From CAYOVG01 sp964407285 (GTDB lineage: Bacteria > Desulfobacterota > Syntrophobacteria > Syntrophobacterales > Syntrophobacteraceae), in assembly GCA_964407285.1 (NCBI GenBank), contig CAYOVG010000282.1, forward strand, positions 1-9,629: a DNA stretch of 9,629 nt, written 5' to 3'. Below, one piece after another: positions 7,424 to 9,629 of this stretch. The notes under the pieces were generated by a model. That model did no database searches, was not told the DNA's origin, and saw nothing but the letters and a program-made list of their open reading frames with translations. Position 1 is the first letter of the stretch. The number at the start of each line of letters is the position of its first letter. The position numbers were made by a program, and so were the translations under genes.

Positions 7424-8197
7424 ATGAAAACGAGGAGCACGCTTTTGAAAGAACGCTTTCTCCCGCAGGCCGTCTTGTTCTTCTGCATCCTGCTTTCACA
7501 TGGTAACTGCTTTCCTTCCGATTTCGTGGTCGCTATCGACACCGGACACAGCCGGGCAAAACCCGGCGCCGTAAGCTCCCGCGGAGTGGGCGAGTACCAG
7601 TTCAACAGCAACATGGCCGGGATGATCGTAAGGCGACTCGACCGGATGCCTTCCATTAAAGCCTTATCGATCGACCGGACGGGGGACGATCTTTCTCTGG
7701 CCGCCAGAAGCGATGCCGCCAATGCGGGCAAGGCCGACCTGCTGCTTTCCATCCATCACGATTCCGTGCAACCCCACTATCTCTCCCCCTGGACATTCAA
7801 CGGCAAGCCGAACAAGTACTGCGACAGGTTCAGCGGCTACTCGCTATTCGTGTCGAGGAAGAACAGCCGCTTCGAGGACAGCCTGAAAGTTGCGAACATG
7901 GTGGGTTCGGGGCTCTTGAAGTCCGGGTTCCATCCGACGTTGCACCATGCCGAGAGGATCAGGGGGGAGAACAGGGAACTGCTCGATAAAGAGAAGGGAA
8001 TCTATGAATACGGGGAACTGGTTGTGCTGAAGCGTGCGACCATGCCGGCCGTCCTCCTCGAGTGCGGAATCATCGTAAACAGGGATGAGGAAGAGCGCCT
8101 CGGAAATCCGGCTCTCCAGCACAAGATGGTGGAGGCCGTATGCAACGCCATCGCCGTCTGCGGGTCCTCACTCACCCGATCCTCCAAAATGCGTTGA
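7424..8197 (+). CDS. N-acetylmuramoyl-L-alanine amidase, Amidase_3 type, exported
   Basis: This 257-residue zinc enzyme is predicted to cut the amide bond between muramic acid and the peptide stem of peptidoglycan in the periplasm. A signal-peptide-like N-terminus (basic MKTRSTLLKER, then hydrophobic AVLFFCILL) ends around residue 30. The mature part is a single Amidase_3 domain. Zinc ligands are His42 (AIDTGHSRAKPGA), Glu57 (GVGEYQFN) and His111 (LLSIHHDS), with catalytic Glu213 (AVLLECGII). No AMIN, SPOR, LysM or other wall-binding domain is attached, so this is a minimal amidase. The ATG at 7424 has GAAGGA 11 nt upstream, a rather long spacing. It is transcribed alone, divergently from the kinase-GGDEF gene and convergently with the amidotransferase gene. 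Its stop codon lies inside a perfect palindrome. A role in cell division, wall recycling or germination-like remodelling cannot be told apart from sequence. Confidence 0.9.
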   Translation: MKTRSTLLKERFLPQAVLFFCILLSHGNCFPSDFVVAIDTGHSRAKPGAVSSRGVGEYQFNSNMAGMIVRRLDRMPSIKALSIDRTGDDLSLAARSDAANAGKADLLLSIHHDSVQPHYLSPWTFNGKPNKYCDRFSGYSLFVSRKNSRFEDSLKVANMVGSGLLKSGFHPTLHHAERIRGENRELLDKEKGIYEYGELVVLKRATMPAVLLECGIIVNRDEEERLGNPALQHKMVEAVCNAIAVCGSSLTRSSKMR

Positions 8198-8211
8198 CCG
8201 TCAACGCATTT
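8187..8211. other. 25-bp perfect palindrome spanning the amidase stop codon
   Basis: AAATGCGTTGAC (8187-8198) and its exact reverse complement GTCAACGCATTT (8200-8211) flank a single C. The amidase TGA stop (8195-8197) is inside the left arm. In RNA this gives a 10-bp stem with a 5-nt loop. No T-run follows on either strand, so it is not a standard intrinsic terminator. It could be a protein-binding dyad or a transcript-end structure. Confidence 0.75.
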
Positions 8212-8262
8212 CGCAGGAACGGGAATCTTTCGGCGGTTGGACGGCAGGTTCGCAGCTTACGG

Positions 8263-8302
8263 GCAGAGCCGCATAACGGTCACGGATCGCGAGCGGCTCT
8301 GC
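8263..8302. repeat. 10-bp inverted repeat in the convergent intergenic region
   Basis: GCAGAGCCGC (8263-8272) and GCGGCTCTGC (8293-8302) are perfect reverse complements separated by 20 nt. No T-run follows on either strand. It lies between the ends of the amidase and amidotransferase genes and may help stop or stabilise convergent transcripts. Confidence 0.6.
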
Positions 8303-8324
8303 TTCCCGGCTCCCGCATGCGCTG

Positions 8325-8340
8325 CTGCTCACCTGAGCAG
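8325..8340 (-). other. 7-bp hairpin immediately after the amidotransferase stop codon
   Basis: CTGCTCA (8325-8331) and TGAGCAG (8334-8340) are perfect reverse complements with a 2-nt centre. The hairpin begins one nucleotide beyond the TAG stop of the leftward amidotransferase gene (complement of 8342-8344). No T-run follows. Confidence 0.45.
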
Positions 8341-8341
8341 T

Positions 8342-9031
8342 CTACATCGTCATCCCGTCCAGGATACCGTTCATGGCGCTGTTGATTTGATCGAATCGAC
8401 CGGGGTCCGCCATGATTTCTTCCGCTGTCTGGATGTATTTGCCTTCCACGAGTTCATCGCCGCAGTTGTCGATGATGTCCTGGACGCTCTCGCGTGTGGA
8501 CTCGAGATGGAACTGCAGGCCCACTACCCTGCCCTCGTAGACGAACGCCTGGTTGAGGCAGCCTTCGCTCGATGCCGTACGCACGGCTCCGGGAGGCAGA
8601 GCGAATGTGTCTCCATGCCAGTGAAGGGCCGTCAGCCTTTTCGGCAGAGAACCGAAAATGGACGATTCAGCGGCATCCGGCGTCATTTCAATGGGGAACC
8701 ACCCGATCTCTTTGTACTGGTTTCGAGTCACCTTCCCCCCCAGCACATCGGCGATCAACTGGGCTCCAAGGCAAATCCCCAGGACCTTCCCGCCCCCTTC
8801 GATAGCCCGCCCGATGAACTTCTTCTCAGGCGCAAGCCAGGGATATATGTCCTCCTCGTAGATGTTCATGGGACCGCCCATTACGATGAGCAAATCGATG
8901 CCGGCCACATCGGGAAGCGGGTCGCCTTCGTAAAATCGCGTCACCGACAGGGAATGGCCTCCCGCTTCCATCCACCTGCCGATGCTGCCCAACCCCTCGA
9001 AGGGGACATGCTGAAACCAATGAATTCTCAA
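8342..9031 (-). CDS. stand-alone class I glutamine amidotransferase
   Basis: This 229-residue cytoplasmic protein is a single class I (GATase1) domain, the module that hydrolyses glutamine to supply ammonia, related to the amidotransferase half of GMP synthase. The triad is visible: Cys87 in VLGICLGAQL, His175 and Glu177 in GLQFHLES. The oxyanion-loop motif MGGPMNIYEED (51-61) and HWHGDTF (137-143) are also typical. No synthetase domain is attached or adjacent, so the acceptor is unknown; some stand-alone members instead cleave gamma-glutamyl compounds. The frame is open back to 9271 inside purA, but family-like sequence starts at (M)RIHWFQHVPFEGLGSI. I therefore chose the TTG at 9031, which has a strong GGGAGGAG ribosome site 6 nt upstream of it. 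The gene sits downstream of the purA terminator in the same direction. It may depend on readthrough or on a promoter I cannot identify in the 33-bp gap. Confidence 0.88.
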   Translation of the reverse strand: MRIHWFQHVPFEGLGSIGRWMEAGGHSLSVTRFYEGDPLPDVAGIDLLIVMGGPMNIYEEDIYPWLAPEKKFIGRAIEGGGKVLGICLGAQLIADVLGGKVTRNQYKEIGWFPIEMTPDAAESSIFGSLPKRLTALHWHGDTFALPPGAVRTASSEGCLNQAFVYEGRVVGLQFHLESTRESVQDIIDNCGDELVEGKYIQTAEEIMADPGRFDQINSAMNGILDGMTM

Positions 9032-9064
9032 GGTGCTCCTCCCTGCAAACCGGTGTCGATCAGC

Positions 9065-9100
9065 AAAAAGGGCGGCGGGTCCATCGAGCCCTGCCGCCCT
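9065..9100 (-). terminator. rho-independent terminator of purA
   Basis: On the minus strand a GC-rich stem pairs GGGCGGC (complement of 9093-9099) with GCCGCCC (complement of 9070-9076). It is extended inward by GGG/CCC across a single bulged A, with a 9-nt loop (9080-9088). It is followed directly by TTTTT (complement of 9065-9069). It lies 35 bp past the purA stop codon and upstream of the amidotransferase ribosome site. Confidence 0.9.
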
Positions 9101-9134
9101 GTATAACACATAATCACCGCGAACCGCCCGCGTT

Positions 9135-9629
9135 CTACGCTCCGTCAAACGGATGGCGCATAACGATCGTCTCCTCGCGTCCCGGGCCCACCGATACGAT
9201 GAAAAGCGGAACTCCCGCCATCTCCTCCATCGCGCGAAGATAGCGCCGCGTGTTCTCCGGCAGATCTTCAAAGCGGCGCACCTTGCCGATATCCTCCTCC
9301 CAGCCGGGAAACTCCTCGTAAACCGGCTTACAGGCTTCCAGAGCGCCCAACTCGGAGGGAATGCTCCTGAGGAGCTTGGAGCCGCACTGGTACCCCACCG
9401 CCACCTTGAGGGACGGAATACCCGAAAGCACGTCCAGCTTCGTCACGGCAAGCCCCGCCAGTCCGTTGAGCCTCACGGACGTATTCACCACCACCATATC
9501 CAGCCACCCGCAACGGCGCGGCCTCCCCGTGGTGGCCCCGTACTCGCCCCCGATCTCCTGTATCCGTGCCCCGATGCTGTCGGTCAGCTCGGTGGTGAAC
9601 GGCCCGCCGCCCACACGGGTCGTGTAGGC
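9135..9629 (-). CDS. purA: adenylosuccinate synthetase, C-terminal part (runs off the right edge)
   Basis: PurA joins IMP and aspartate using GTP to form adenylosuccinate, the first committed step from IMP to AMP, in the cytoplasm. The 164 visible residues are the C-terminal part of a protein that is usually about 430 residues. Recognisable family segments are AYTTRVGGGPF at the window edge, GEYGATTGRPRRCGWLD, the TSVRLNGLAGLAVTKLDVLSG stretch, and SVGPGREETI near the C-terminus. The frame continues without a stop to 9629, so the start lies outside the window. An apparent start at 9614 is only an internal GTG valine codon. The gene ends at TAG (complement of 9135-9137) and is followed by a strong terminator. 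Confidence 0.96.
   Translation of the reverse strand, partial: AYTTRVGGGPFTTELTDSIGARIQEIGGEYGATTGRPRRCGWLDMVVVNTSVRLNGLAGLAVTKLDVLSGIPSLKVAVGYQCGSKLLRSIPSELGALEACKPVYEEFPGWEEDIGKVRRFEDLPENTRRYLRAMEEMAGVPLFIVSVGPGREETIVMRHPFDGA

Noticed and set aside
7424..7516. Lipoprotein signal in the amidase (Cys29)
   Set aside because: The residues before the cysteine (LSHGNC) do not fit a lipobox, which needs Gly, Ala or Ser just before Cys; an ordinary signal peptide fits better.
8237..9106. Open frame of 289 codons on the + strand
   Set aside because: It is antisense to the glutamine amidotransferase, which has a complete catalytic triad and a strong ribosome site.
9032..9271. 80-residue N-terminal extension of the amidotransferase
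   Set aside because: It would cross the purA terminator and overlap the purA coding end, is Arg-rich and motif-free, and is out of keeping with the family N-terminus at 9031.

Overview
The window looks like a chromosomal segment of a moderately GC-rich Gram-negative bacterium. A deltaproteobacterial (Desulfobacterota, Syntrophobacter-like) origin is my guess, based on the style of the large Ser/Thr kinase-ATPase signalling protein and of the HDOD-GAF protein; no rRNA or other taxonomic marker is present. There are five protein genes, no tRNA or rRNA, no insertion sequence and no CRISPR array.

Layout from left to right. Positions 1-218 are non-coding and hold a tandem array of 13 heptamers (CCCGCAA/CCCGCTA on the + strand, 131-221). 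The last heptamer supplies the stop codon of the first gene. Minus strand 219-1667 encodes an HDOD-GAF protein, probably starting at a TTG with a good ribosome binding site. Minus strand 1896-7043 encodes a 1715-residue protein: Ser/Thr kinase, AAA-type ATPase, long helical region, GAF, then a GGDEF diguanylate cyclase with an intact active site and inhibitory site. Positions 7044-7423 are a divergent intergenic region with a plausible sigma70 promoter for the rightward gene and a 9-bp direct repeat upstream of the kinase gene. Plus strand 7424-8197 encodes an exported Amidase_3-type N-acetylmuramoyl-L-alanine amidase. Positions 8198-8341 separate convergent genes and are rich in inverted repeats. 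Minus strand 8342-9031 encodes a stand-alone class I glutamine amidotransferase, also with a TTG start. It lies beyond a clear rho-independent terminator (9065-9100) that ends purA (adenylosuccinate synthetase), whose C-terminal part runs off the right edge.

How the genes relate. The kinase-GGDEF protein and the HDOD-GAF protein run in the same direction 228 bp apart (42 bp if the longer HDOD frame is used). They may form a signalling pair with cyclic di-GMP output; this is inference. The amidase acts on the cell wall and is transcribed away from the kinase gene. PurA makes adenylosuccinate in AMP synthesis; the neighbouring amidotransferase has no assigned substrate. The most notable items are the kinase/ATPase/GAF/GGDEF fusion, the heptamer array merging with a stop codon and forming regular G-runs on the transcribed strand, and inverted repeats placed on or next to the stop codons of three genes.
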